64,000 bases of DNA from Botryosphaeria dothidea (Eukaryota > Ascomycota > Dothideomycetes > Botryosphaeriales > Botryosphaeriaceae). The notes under the pieces were generated by a model. The model had not been told where the DNA came from and did not search any database. It saw nothing but the letters and a program-made list of their open reading frames with translations. Shown here in pieces: positions 18,989 to 29,618 of this stretch. Each line of letters begins with the position of its first letter. Position 1 is the first letter of the stretch. The stretch lies in contig WWBZ02000001.1 of the NCBI GenBank assembly GCA_011503125.2, positions 744,001 to 808,000 of the forward strand, given 5' to 3'. Made by a program: the position numbers and the translations under genes.

Positions 18989-21479
18989 GTGCGCGAGACG
19001 TCAGCGGGCCTTCTCGCTCCTAGACTTGCTACACCCGATATCGTGGAGAGGGCTGCTCCAACCCAGCCCAACCTCGTCAAGATTCCCTCCTCAAGTCGCA
19101 AGCCCGCCAACATCCCCCTCCACACGCTGTCGTCGTCCCGCTCATCGACCGACGAAAAGCGTGATCGACGCCATTCCAGCAGCGACTCCGAGCACTCGGA
19201 ATTAGACTCTCTCTGGAGCGACACGGGCGATCTCGTCGACCAGCTCGGCGACGAGGAGGATCCCTTGCAGGCACGGCTTCGCCAATCGCAGGAATTTGGA
19301 GCCTCATCCGGTCCGCACAGGCGGCACCCACGCCACGTCCACTACGCCGACGATAGCGAGAAGCCTGGTCGAATTCGAAAGGAGGACATCGAGATCCCTA
19401 ACGTCCCCCGACGGCTAGCCTCCCGCGGAGATCGGTGCGTACAGCCCACACGCCGCCTGAGAGCCGCAAGCACGCTCGATGCCGACCGCAACGATACTGA
19501 CAGCCGCACAGGATACTCGCCGCCATCATGGCCCCTAACGATGGCCCCTCCCGCATGCACGGGCTGCACGGGAAGAAGCTGATGTACGTCCGCTCCACGC
19601 CCACCCTTATCGACAATCGAGAGCAGTCTGCATCGATGGATATGTTGCTGACGATATGCAAACAGCTATTTCACCAGCGTATTTGTTTCATTAGGAGTGT
19701 TTCTGTTTGGTTACGATCAGGGAGTTATGTCGGGTATCATCACGTAGGTTTCCGCAGCGTCCGCAGACCCCCCCTCGTTCTTCGCTGACAGTATGCGTCT
19801 ACTCCAGGGGCTCATACTTCAAAGACCAGTTCAACCAGCCCTCTCGTGCCGAAATTGGCACGATGGTTGCCATTCTCGAAATCGGCGCGCTTATATCATC
19901 CTTGGCAGTCGGACGGATAGGAGACACAATCGGACGCCGGCGTACGATCCTGTACGGGTCTCTGATATTCGTAGTCGGAGGCGCATTCCAAACATTCTCG
20001 AACGACTTGAAGATGATGATGGTTGGCAGAATCATTGCTGGTCTGGGTGTGGGTGCTCTGTCCACCATCGTGCCCGTCTATCAATCTGAGATCTCCCCGC
20101 CCCACAACCGCGGCAAGTTGGCCTGTGTCGAGTTCACTGGAAACATCACTGGTTACGCCGCCAGCGTCTGGGTCGATTACTTCTGCAGCTTCATCAAGAG
20201 CAATTGGGCTTGGCGTATCCCCCTGCTCATGCAGTGCGTCATGGGCAGCCTGCTCGCGCTCGGCAGTTTGGTGATCTGCGAATCCCCCAGGTAATAGCTC
20301 CGATCCCACCGCTGTCTTTTAAGCTGACAACTAGCAGATGGCTTCTTGATAATGACCACGACGAGGAAGGTATCGTCGTTATCGCCAACCTCTACGGCAA
20401 GGGCGACATCCACAACCCCAAGGCGCGCGACGAGTACCGCGAGATCAAGATGAACGTCCTTCTGCAGCGCCAGGAGGGTGAGCGTTCCTACTCTGACATG
20501 TTCAAGAGATACTACAAGCGTGTTTTCATTGCCATGTCCGCCCAGGCCCTCGCCCAACTCAACGGCATCAACGTTATTTCGTATTACGCGCCCCTTGTGT
20601 TCGAGCAAGCCGGTTGGGTTGGCCGCGACGCCATTCTCATGACTGGTATCAATGCTCTCAGCTACCTCGCCTGCACGATTCCGCCGTGGTACATTGTCGA
20701 CAGCTGGGGCCGCCGACCTATCTTGCTCTCCGGTGCGCTGCTCATGATCGTTTCTCTTTCGCTTATTTCGTACTTCATCTACGTCGACATCCCGACTTGG
20801 ACGCCGCGCCTGGTCGTCATCTTCGTCATGGTCTACAACGGCGCCTTTGGAGCCTCCTGGGGCCCAATTCCGTGGTTGTACCCGCCGGAAATTCTTCCGC
20901 TCAGCATTCGTGCCAAGGGTGCTTCTCTGAGTACCGCTTCCAACTGGGCGTTCAATTGGCTGGTCGGTGAAATGACGCCGATTCTCCAAGAAGCTATCCA
21001 GTGGCGTCTTTATCTTCTGCACGCTTTCTTCTGCGCCGTCAGTTTTGTTGTTGGTAAGTTTCCACAATCAGCATTTAGGTGGTTTACTCTAACAGTCAAC
21101 AGTTTGGTTCATCTACCCTGAGACCGCCAATGTGCGCCTGGAGGATATGAACAGCCTCTTCGGCGACGCCACTTCCCAAATGCCGACGCCCGCTACGCTG
21201 GCAGAAGCGGAGTCGCTCTTCAGTGGTCACGGTTCGCCAGTGCCTTCTCTGGATATTCGCCGTGGTGTTGGCGCCGACAATGCCATCCCTGGCCTCGACA
21301 TCAACCCTCCTTCGGTGTCGGTGGAGGGCGGCAAGCCGAAATTCTCCAAGCAGGACTCGGACGACCGGTCTGAGGGTGTGGGAGGCTGGATCTCGAACCT
21401 GGTCAAGCGCAACAAGGGCAACGGAGAAGGAGACAGCCAAAGTGGCAGCTACAGACGCGTCAACCAGGACGACGAGTAG
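18989..21479 (+). CDS. MFS sugar transporter with long acidic N-terminal extension
   Basis: Visible exons: about 18989-19434, 19512-19583, 19666-19743, 19808-20290, 20338-21053 and 21103-21479, all joined by frame-preserving GT-AG introns. The core has the sugar-porter marks: FLFGYDQGVMSGIIT in helix 1, GRIGDTIGRRR after helix 2, WAWRIPLLMQ, ESPRWLL before the central loop, QLNGINVISYYAP in helix 7, and WFIYPETANVRLEDM after helix 12. Twelve membrane helices are expected at the plasma membrane. Unusually, about 160 polar residues rich in Ser, Asp and Arg precede helix 1, and about 110 follow helix 12. The first clear exon has no ATG: its frame opens after a stop at 18968, so the start lies either in an upstream exon (for example ATG at 18925, spliced at about 18931-18973) or at the ATG at 19528 if exon 1 is untranslated. 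The sugar cannot be told. Confidence 0.85.
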
Positions 21480-22231
21480 AAGACTCGGATTGGGGATAAT
21501 GATTCAAGTTTCGTTCGGAATGCGGATTGCACACGAAGAACTGATAGATTTTCATGCGGGCGCACTGGGATCATTACACAGCCTTGCATGGGAAGGGCAA
21601 AGACGCAGCAGCGGACGGGTAATTTCTTTGCTATTCGCTTCACACGGTTGGATGTTTTTTACTCGAGTAGTTTGGAGCGTAGATGCGGCTCTGCAGTGGC
21701 TCGAGCCACGTTCCCGCAGACGCCGGTGCCTCCAGTTGGTTTTTATGTAAATCAGTCGAAACAGGGTAGGACATAGGGATACAGAATCTAGCAATTGAAT
21801 GGCATGCACCTTGCGTATGCGCGGCCAATCAGGGCGTCACATGTGCCTCGGAAGGGGGCTGATATTCGTTTTTCTCGGGGCGTAGGTGGTGGAAAGAACA
21901 CGTTGACCTGTGTGCCAAAGCTCCGCGCCGACGCGCATCCGCCCCCTTGCCGCGCCGAGGATCGCCGGCCGCGTATGAAAAGTCCACGGCCTGCCCGTGC
22001 TATTTCGAGCGACGCTTCCCCTGCTCCGCTCAACTTGGCTTGCGAATCACGGCGAGCATCGCCTGGAGCTTCGCATCCTCCACCCGTCTTACATTTCCTC
22101 TTCTTTCCCTCCTTCAATCTTCCTTTTGTCTTTACGCTTACCGCACCGACCGCCTCTAGAAGGTTATTCCCGCCCGCACCGCCCCCAGCTCAGCTCCGCC
22201 GCGAGCTTCCTGAGGGGTTGACGTTGACACC
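21480..22231. other. Intergenic region / PMT2 promoter
   Basis: 3' flank of the transporter followed by a pyrimidine-rich stretch (about 22080-22200) upstream of the mannosyltransferase ATG. No gene seen. Confidence 0.5.
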
Positions 22232-24656
22232 ATGGCCTCGCAAGGCTATGCCACCGGCGCCGACCAGCAGGCCGACGCCCTGCGTCGAAGAAATGTTCCC
22301 AATGGCCAAGGCGAGATTGGCATCGTCAGTCCGCAGACCGAAGAGAAGGCCAAGCAGAAGGTAAGCGCCCGCTGACATAGCTCCACCTGGAGCTTTGGCT
22401 TCCATGAGCAAAGAGCTAATCACCTCACCCCGCGTGCGCATACAGACCAAGTCCATTATCGACACGCTCGACGAATACGAGTACATCTGGGCGCCTATCC
22501 TGTTCATCGCCGCCGCCTTCTTCACTCGCCTGTACAAGATCGGCCTCTCCAACATTGTGACCTGGGATGAAGCTCAGTAAGCGCCCTCCTAGCCTGCCGC
22601 TCAGTTGCGTGTCGAACATATGTCTAACAACAGCCACACAGTTTTGGCAAGTTCGGTTCCCACTACCTCAAGCGCGAGTTCTACTTCGATGTCCATCCGC
22701 CGCTCGGAAAGATGCTGGTTGGCCTTTCGGGCTACCTGGCCGGCTACAACGGTTCCTTCGAGTTCAAGTCTGGCGAGACTTACCCCCCGGAGCTGAACTA
22801 TACCTTCATGCGTGCTTTCAACTCGACCTTCGGCGCTCTCTGCGTCCCGCTGGCATACTTCACGGCCAAGGAACTCAACTTCCGCAAGCCGGCCTGCTGG
22901 CTGGCCGCTCTCATGGTCCTGTGCGATAACTCGCTCGCGACTATTAGCCGCTTCATCCTCCTTGACTCGATGCTTCTGTTCTTTACCTTCACCACCGTCT
23001 TCTGCTGGGCCAAGTTCCATCGCCTCCAGCACGATCCCTTTTCGCCCGAGTGGGGTCTCTGGCTGATGCTCTGCGGTGTCTCGATTGGTTGCGTTTGCAG
23101 TGTCAAGTGGGTTGGCTTCTTCGCTACTGCTCTTGTTGGCCTGTACACCATCGAGGACCTGTGGAACAAGTTCGGAGATCTTAGGATGCCCAAGGTCGAG
23201 CTGGCAGCCCACCTGGGTTTCCGTGTCTTTTCGCTCATTCTGATCCCCCTGATGGTCTACCTCTTCTCCTTCTGGCTCCACTTCTTGATCTTGGAGAACA
23301 GTGGTCCCGGTGATGCTCAGATGAGCTCTCTTTTCCAGGCAAATCTGCGTGGCACGGAGGTTGGAAAGGACAGCCCGCTCGAGATTGCTATTGGTTCCCG
23401 TGCCACTATTAAAAACATGGGCTATGGCGGTGGTCTTCTGCACTCCCACGTTCAGACTTACCCCGAAGGATCCCAGCAACAGCAGGTTACTTGCTACCAC
23501 CACAAAGATGCCAACAACGACTGGTTCATTTACCCCAACCGCTTCGAGCCCGACTACGTGGTTGGAGAAGAGCCAATGCGTTATCCCAAGGACGGTGACG
23601 TCATTCGCTTGATCCACGCCCAGACTGGCCGCAACTTGCACTCCCACCAAATCGCTGGTCCCGTTACCAAGGGTGATTGGGAGGTTTCTTCCTACGGAAA
23701 CGTTACTATTGGTGATTCGAAGGACCACTGGAAGATCGAGGTTGTGAATGATGCTGCGACTCGCGATTACTCGAAGATCAGGACCCTGACCACGGCTTTC
23801 CGCCTGAAGCACGTCGACCTAGGCTGCTACCTGCGTGCCGGCAATGTTAACCTTCCTCAGTGGGGTTTCAAGCAGATTGAGGTTACCTGTACCAAGACCA
23901 ACAACCCTAGGGATGTCTATACTCACTGGAACGTTGAAAGTCACTGGAACGATAGGCTCCCCGCTGGTGATCCCGGCTCGTACAAATCGCCTTTCTTCCG
24001 TGACTTCGTTCACCTCAACGTGGCCATGATGACTTCGAACAACGCCCTTGTCCCTGATCCGGACAAGCAGGATGATCTTGCTTCGGCACCCTGGCAATGG
24101 CCCATTCTCCACGTCGGTCTCCGTATGTGCGGTTGGGGCGATGAGAGTAAGTTCTCATGTGAAACTTTGGTTTGGAATAATATGCTAACGAATACTTGTA
24201 GCCGTCAAATATTTCCTGCTTGGCAACCCTTTCGTGTACTGGGCATCCACTGCATCTCTTGCCGGTGTCGGTCTGGTTGTTGCCTGGTACTTGATCCGTT
24301 GGCAGCGCGGCTACACTGATCTCAAGCCCACCGAGATCGACCAAATTCACTACGCCGGTATCTATCCCATCATTGGCTGGTTCCTACATTATTTCCCGTT
24401 CGTTGCCATGGCCCGTGTGACCTATGTCCACCACTACTTCCCGGCTCTCTACTTCGCCATCCTATCCTTTAGTTTCCTTGTCGATTGGTTCACCAGGAAT
24501 GCCCGGACTCAGATTCGCTGGGCTGTCTACGGCGTGCTCTATGCTATCACTCTCGGACTCTTCATTTACTTCCGTGATATCACTTTCGGTATGCAAGGGT
24601 CGAATGCGCAATGGAGGCACTTGAAGTGGTTCAGCACGTGGCGTGTTACAGATTGA
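22232..24656 (+). CDS. pmt2: Dolichyl-phosphate-mannose protein O-mannosyltransferase, PMT2 family
   Basis: Four exons: 22232-22360, 22446-22576, 22642-24146 and 24202-24656, giving 739 residues, normal for PMT2-type enzymes. These endoplasmic-reticulum membrane proteins transfer mannose from dolichyl phosphate to Ser/Thr of secretory proteins. After a polar N-terminus comes the first membrane helix, then the luminal loop with TWDEAHFGKFGSHYLK and FDVHPPLGK, which hold the essential acidic pair and conserved His-Pro residues. A MIR domain follows (about residues 325-510; for example SHVQTYPEGSQQQQVTCY and GRNLHSHQIAGP). The C-terminal half returns to several membrane helices, including HYAGIYPIIGWFLHYFPF and VTYVHHYFPALYF. 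The splice inside DEAH (CA joined to T) fixes exon 2. The enzyme normally works as a heterodimer with a PMT1-family partner, not in this window. Confidence 0.95.
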
Positions 24657-25373
24657 ACTAGTTGAGGTGGCTGAGAGGAGGATTGGTTCTTTTCATCTTG
24701 GTCCTGTTCAACGCGCTTCCATAAGGCGTGTGGCTGGTGTGCCAGGCAAAGAGATATTTAGGAGTCCGGAAAGGGTATGTGATACCACGAAGGAGAAAGG
24801 GGGATTCAATGAGATAACCCTTTTATTGACTTTAAACAAAAACAAAAGCCAAGAGCATGCGCTCTTTTTCCATGGAGCGATGGTGTAGTCGCATTTTTAC
24901 GGCCGGAGTATACAACCAATTGTACTAGTCCTCAGTTTTTCTTTCGACATGTTATGCACCTTTCAATGTTATTCAATGATCCACTCTTCATTGCCACTCA
25001 AATCTCAGCGGTCATAGTGAGCATAGAGAAGACACGGTGTCCAATTGTGTCGTCGGTATTCGCTCTCCGAGGGAATACATTGCCGATTTCTTTGACACGC
25101 CGGACATTCTGTTTTCACGGCCAAATTTAACGCAGGGTCCTGCCCATACCCTTACCTCAAAAGACCAAAGATTCAATTAATTCAAGTCCTAACAGAAGAC
25201 GGGCCCTGAACCATTAACCCAAAAATTGCATTATACAACCATACAACCAAGAGCGCACCAATCCTTATCTACCCAGATATTCCCCACAGCACGGATAGGA
25301 AAACCAGAAGATAAATCGAATACAACTAACTTCAAATCGATAGAGCATTCAAGCTAACAGTCTCTACCATCGT
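24657..25373. other. Intergenic region (convergent)
   Basis: Lies between two convergent genes; AT-rich relative to the flanking genes, no coding potential seen. Confidence 0.5.
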
Positions 25374-26012
25374 TTACCGGTACTGCTGCACGCATACTTC
25401 CTCAAACTCGCCCGGGAAAAACGCGCTCGAGCTCGCCGTCTGCACGGGCACGAAGACCACGTCCCAGACCTGGCTGAGGTCGCCCTCTTCGGCGTTCACG
25501 CGGCTGGGAGGTGGGAGCGCTAGCGTGCCGGATTCGGAGACGGCGCCGCCGGTCGTTGGACCGCTGGCTTCGTTAGCTGGTTGTTCACCCCCCCCCCCCC
25601 CCCCCTTCTCCCCTGGAGAGATGATGCGGAGGACGGACCTGCAATCTAGATACGCGAACCAGATGTCTAGCTCGACGACTCCGGCGTCGTCGGTTCCGTT
25701 GGCCGGGGTTGAGGATCCTTTTCGCCAGTAGAACAGCAGGTCTTGCCATTCGTCGTTGCAGGCGAATGGGCCGCCGGAGGCGTCTAGCTCGTTGGGCGTG
25801 ATGAAGGTGCGCGAGCAGTAGTGTGTGGAGTAGTCGGTCGTGGCGAGCAGGACGAAGCTGATGCTGCCATTATGGATGTGTGGGGCGGTGGCAGAGGTTG
25901 GGATGTGGGTGAGGTTGAGGAGGGTGAAGTTGGTGGTGAGGGCGGTGGTTAGGGTGGTATGGAGGAGAGTGAGGATGAGGGTGGGGGTGAGTGGAAGGAT
26001 CGTGGAGCGCAT
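25374..26012 (-). CDS. Secreted hypothetical protein
   Basis: A single open frame of 212 codons starting at 26012. The first about 25 residues are hydrophobic and uncharged after MRS, fitting a signal peptide that ends near TTALT. The mature part has possible N-glycosylation sites (NFT, NLT, NGS, NGT) and several cysteines (THYCSR, FACND, YLDCR, EEVCVQ), suggesting disulfides. A run of six glycines is encoded by an uninterrupted 18-nt G tract on this strand. I do not recognise the family. An extracellular or cell-surface role is inferred only from the signal peptide. Codon use fits an expressed gene. Confidence 0.6.
   Translation of the reverse strand: MRSTILPLTPTLILTLLHTTLTTALTTNFTLLNLTHIPTSATAPHIHNGSISFVLLATTDYSTHYCSRTFITPNELDASGGPFACNDEWQDLLFYWRKGSSTPANGTDDAGVVELDIWFAYLDCRSVLRIISPGEKGGGGGGEQPANEASGPTTGGAVSESGTLALPPPSRVNAEEGDLSQVWDVVFVPVQTASSSAFFPGEFEEVCVQQYR
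25588..25605. repeat. 18-nt C homopolymer inside a coding frame
   Basis: Eighteen consecutive C (plus strand) encode six Gly in the secreted hypothetical protein. A tract of this length is prone to replication slippage, and any change not divisible by three would shift the frame. Confidence 0.9.
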
Positions 26013-27380
26013 GGCGAATTTGCTTTAGTTCCGGTTGTTGGTGGATGATTGGCTGGTGAATAGGAAAGAGAAGAACCAGCGAGCGGGATCATATATGGTC
26101 TCAAGATAGTCCGCGCTGCTGGCATTACTTTTCTTACCTCTAGATATGTCCAGAGAGCTGGAGATATGGTGGCTTTTGTGATGGGTATGTGTAGCTTAAA
26201 TGGCCAGACAAGTTACCGAGATACGATGGTCAGTGTTGCAGTATCTTTATTGCTACTGCAAGGTCCCATCGGCTTCGTAGCAGCGTGGTGCTGGTTGCAG
26301 ACTATTCCGGCTTGTCTTGTTTGCTTGACAGTTTTGATTGGCGAGGAGCTTAGAAACTGTGCGATCGTTTCAGCTGTATGTACAAGTTTAATGTCACAAA
26401 CTCCAGGAGTAATAGATGCGGTTAAGCGTGGTAACACTTATCTTCCGAAGGTCTGAAACCAGAATCACTAGGCTCTTGCAGCTTCTGTCCTCTTTTGATG
26501 CACTAAGAGAAACTGTCAGCTTGGGAGCAGGTGCTTTCCTTAAGTCACACGAACTACAGTAATCGTTCCAGAGTCGAACGTAGCAAGTTGACATGGTGGT
26601 TTCACACCCGCTGCCGCTCCCTCTCCCACCCGACGGCAGCTTGCACATGAGCCAGTAGTCTCGCACCATGTACCCACATATTGGAGGTGCTGTACGCCAG
26701 GAAAAGTTGTTTTTCCTGGAATTAGTTGGCAGTGGGGTGGGACGAACATCACTCGGCATCATCAATGTATTACTCGATGGTAGTGTCTTGACCATTTCTG
26801 GCGAGTTACACGAATGAACAATCGTAACAGATCTGGGCGGATGCAGAACACAGATGGAACCTCTCGGCACTCTGGCGGGTGAAAATAATGGGGTGAATTG
26901 CCAGCCCTGCTTGCAGCATTAAGGTGCTTCAAAGTCGGCAAAGAAAAATTCTGACAGATGAGGTTCGAGCAGACCAATATCGAGCAGTCATCTTCTCCAG
27001 CTCTTACAGATGTCTCAGACACAGGAAATGACAGAGGGTTTGAGTAGAACCCCAAATCTTTTGTAGTATTCAAGACAGGTGCAGAAATCAAGACGCGCAG
27101 TTAAAGCCCTCCTGTACAACTCTACTGTACACAGCCTGAATCAACATGGGTTGGGCCAAACCCTTTAGATAACAAGGCTATCCGAGCATGCCCTCGTAAG
27201 TACATCGAAAACGCATGTAAGAAGAGATAGTGAAAACAACAAAATTTACAATCCGCTCGACCACGCTTTCCGCGAATCGTGACGGCCGTTATTCAATATT
27301 TGGTGGTATCAAGCCCAAAATCTCTGGTAGTGGTTATAGGAAAAGAGCAAGCCGTGAAGAAGAGATCTCCAATCAATCAT
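26013..27380. other. Intergenic region with unassigned small frames
   Basis: Holds frames of 96 codons (26166-26456, +), 158 codons (26394-26870, -) and 109 codons (26762-27091, -). They overlap, lack domains, and are richer in AT than nearby genes. I do not call any of them a gene. The promoter of the secreted hypothetical should lie just right of 26012. Confidence 0.45.
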
Positions 27381-28556
27381 TCAGCTTTTCTTGATCGCCT
27401 GAAGCTTAGTAGGCAGCTTTGGCAGCTGGATCTTCCCAATATTGGCGACCTGCTGACTCCTGACCTTCTGCATCTGCACGACAGCGTCGCCCAGCAGGAC
27501 ACGTATGGCGCCTTCCAAGCGGCGGTCTTTCTTCCGACGCATCCACAACAATATTATACCAAGGATGACCAGGTCGGCAGCAATCAGCTTCACAATGAAC
27601 CACACGAACCGACCCAGAAAGGCGAAGAAGCTACGCCGTCGCGAATGCTGGTAGAGGCTCCGTGATTCCAATTGCTCGCGGAGAGCCGCCACCTCGGCCG
27701 TCATTTTGACAAGGGCCTGCTCCACGCGGCGCCGCCACTGCTTGTCGCTGGCCGATCGTCCACGCGAGACTGCCCGATCGCGGACGTGTTGTCGCGTATC
27801 ATGATCATCATTTTCGTGATCGTCTGGATCCTGCGCGTCCACGAACTCCTCATTCTCATCCACAGCGTCCACGCCGCTGGGATTTAATATGCGCATCTGG
27901 GAAGCCTGTATTTGCGGGGGCGGGTACTCGTGAGACTCTCCGGACGAGCCGAGTGTGGGGTAGGGTGGCATCCCAAGAGTCTGGAGAGGCGATGATGAGG
28001 AGGACGAGGGCACGTTTGATTTGACCTGGTCCCAGACGAACTCCAACTCGGCGACCAGCTCGCGGGCATCCGGGCTCGGCGAGGCATACTTGTGCATCGT
28101 GTCGATCAGGGTCTCGATATAGCGGCGCTTGGCCTCGGTGCGCGACAGACCGTTTTGCTGCTTCCATGCGTCCCTGATGGGGGGCGTTCAATTACAATTT
28201 GCGGATGGGGACGGTGTGAGGTGTGATTTACCATTTCTCCTGCGATCTTTTGGCTTGATCGTCGTCGCCTTCCGGCCGCTCCATGATGCCGTCGACATCG
28301 CCCTCTGCGGGGAGTGTTAGAAGTGCGGGAGGCGTGAGAGAGGACGCGCAGACGGACCCATGCTCTGCTTGTACAAGCCATAGAGCTTCAAGCGGATGGC
28401 GGAGGGCGGCTTCTCGGAACCGATCCGGATCTTGTTGACGGTGTTGAGGGCATGGCTGAAGACTCTATCTGCGTGGCGAGCGCGAGTTAGCTTTGGTTGG
28501 TGGTCGCGTGTTGGCGGGCGGAGATTGGGGTGCGTCATACCCACAGAGTCGGACAT
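27381..28556 (-). CDS. atg37: Acyl-CoA-binding, tail-anchored protein, Atg37/ACBD5 type
   Basis: Four exons: 28556-28541, 28468-28358, 28304-28232 and 28173-27381, giving 330 residues. Residues about 5-95 form an acyl-CoA-binding domain (FSHALNTVNKI, AIRLKLYGLYKQSM, KWDAWKQQNGLSRTEAK and RRYIETL). The centre is acidic and disordered. A likely coiled coil follows (RRRVEQALVKMTAEVAALREQ). One membrane helix sits near the C-terminus (FVWFIVKLIAADLVILGIIL), followed by a basic tail. This layout matches fungal Atg37, the peroxisomal membrane acyl-CoA-binding protein needed for pexophagy, and mammalian ACBD5. The first exon is only 16 nt, and the exon 2 donor GTCCGT is weak. These choices are supported because they rebuild an unbroken acyl-CoA-binding domain. 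Confidence 0.85.
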
Positions 28557-29618
28557 ATCAACGCCAATGCTTATCTGGTGTGGTGTTGCGCGAGGTCATG
28601 AAGTGCCGGAGGGGGATCGCGGGTGGGGCAGGGTCGGAAACATGCGAAGGGCGAGATGGAGGTCGGGACGTGTCGTCTGAGCTGGGGAAAGACGTGGATC
28701 ATGTCTCTCCGCAGTCGCCTTCGCCGGAGCGCAAGACACATGGGTGCCGCCCTGGACCGAGGCTGCGCGATTGGAAGGTGGAGCCGACCAATCCCCGGTA
28801 TCAGGGTCCCGTTCCTGCCCGATTTGATGTACACCACCGACCTGCCTGTTCTTCTCTCGTTTCCAGACAAACACATATCGTACTCAACATGTTGATACAT
28901 CGATGGGAACAACCCAACGACATCGACTGCGATCGTGGCTCTGATCTGCGCCAGAGTATGGGTAAACAGCTAAAGCCGCAAAGCCGACGCTGTATAGAGA
29001 ACAGTTCGAAGATTGCCTTGGACATGTGGGTAGACTACGTAACAGTGCTACTTCTAATGTCTCTGGTCTCATGTCAGCCCCAAAAAAAGACACGGCCTTG
29101 GAGAAAGCTGGTCCTGACACTTTTGGGCACAATCCACTTCATAGCTCCAACAACCGCAGGGTCATGAGACTGTATTCAGTTTTGCAATGCTTTCACATGA
29201 GGGCCTCTGGTCTCCATCGCGTTACTATGCCAAAGGTGGATATTAAGACCGCTACAGCCGGCCGAGAAGTAGTCTCGAATTCAGTTATGCTTCCGGCTCA
29301 ATCGGCAGGCAGCGTCTGATGAGGAGGGACGATGCCCGATCAGCGGTGAAGCAGGCAGGAGCAGCGGAAGATTTATGATACATGAAGCTCGTACGAAGCA
29401 TCCATAGAGTATGCCTAAGAGGCTAGAGTACAAGGCGTAGGTCCGTGTTTCGTCTCGGTGGTTTATAGGGCTGGATGGAGGGCTGCACCGCCACCGACGC
29501 CACACCCGACGCGCGCTAGGCGACGCGCTCCCCGCGATCACTGCCCGGTCAGCTCTGCGTGTACAAACATTGCGTCGCTCTCTCTCTCCAACCCACATGG
29601 ACTCTCCCAGACGCCGCC
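28557..29618. other. Divergent promoter region (atg37 / GCP2)
   Basis: About 1.06 kb between divergent genes. Frames on both strands lack domains and are judged spurious. Confidence 0.5.

Noticed and set aside
22601..23812. A 403-codon antisense frame across the PMT2 gene
   Set aside because: It mirrors the codon-biased sense gene, has no domain and spans its coding exon; a composition shadow.
26394..26870. 158-codon minus-strand frame
   Set aside because: Cys/Ser-rich but overlaps other frames, lacks a recognisable domain or start context, and lies in AT-richer spacer.
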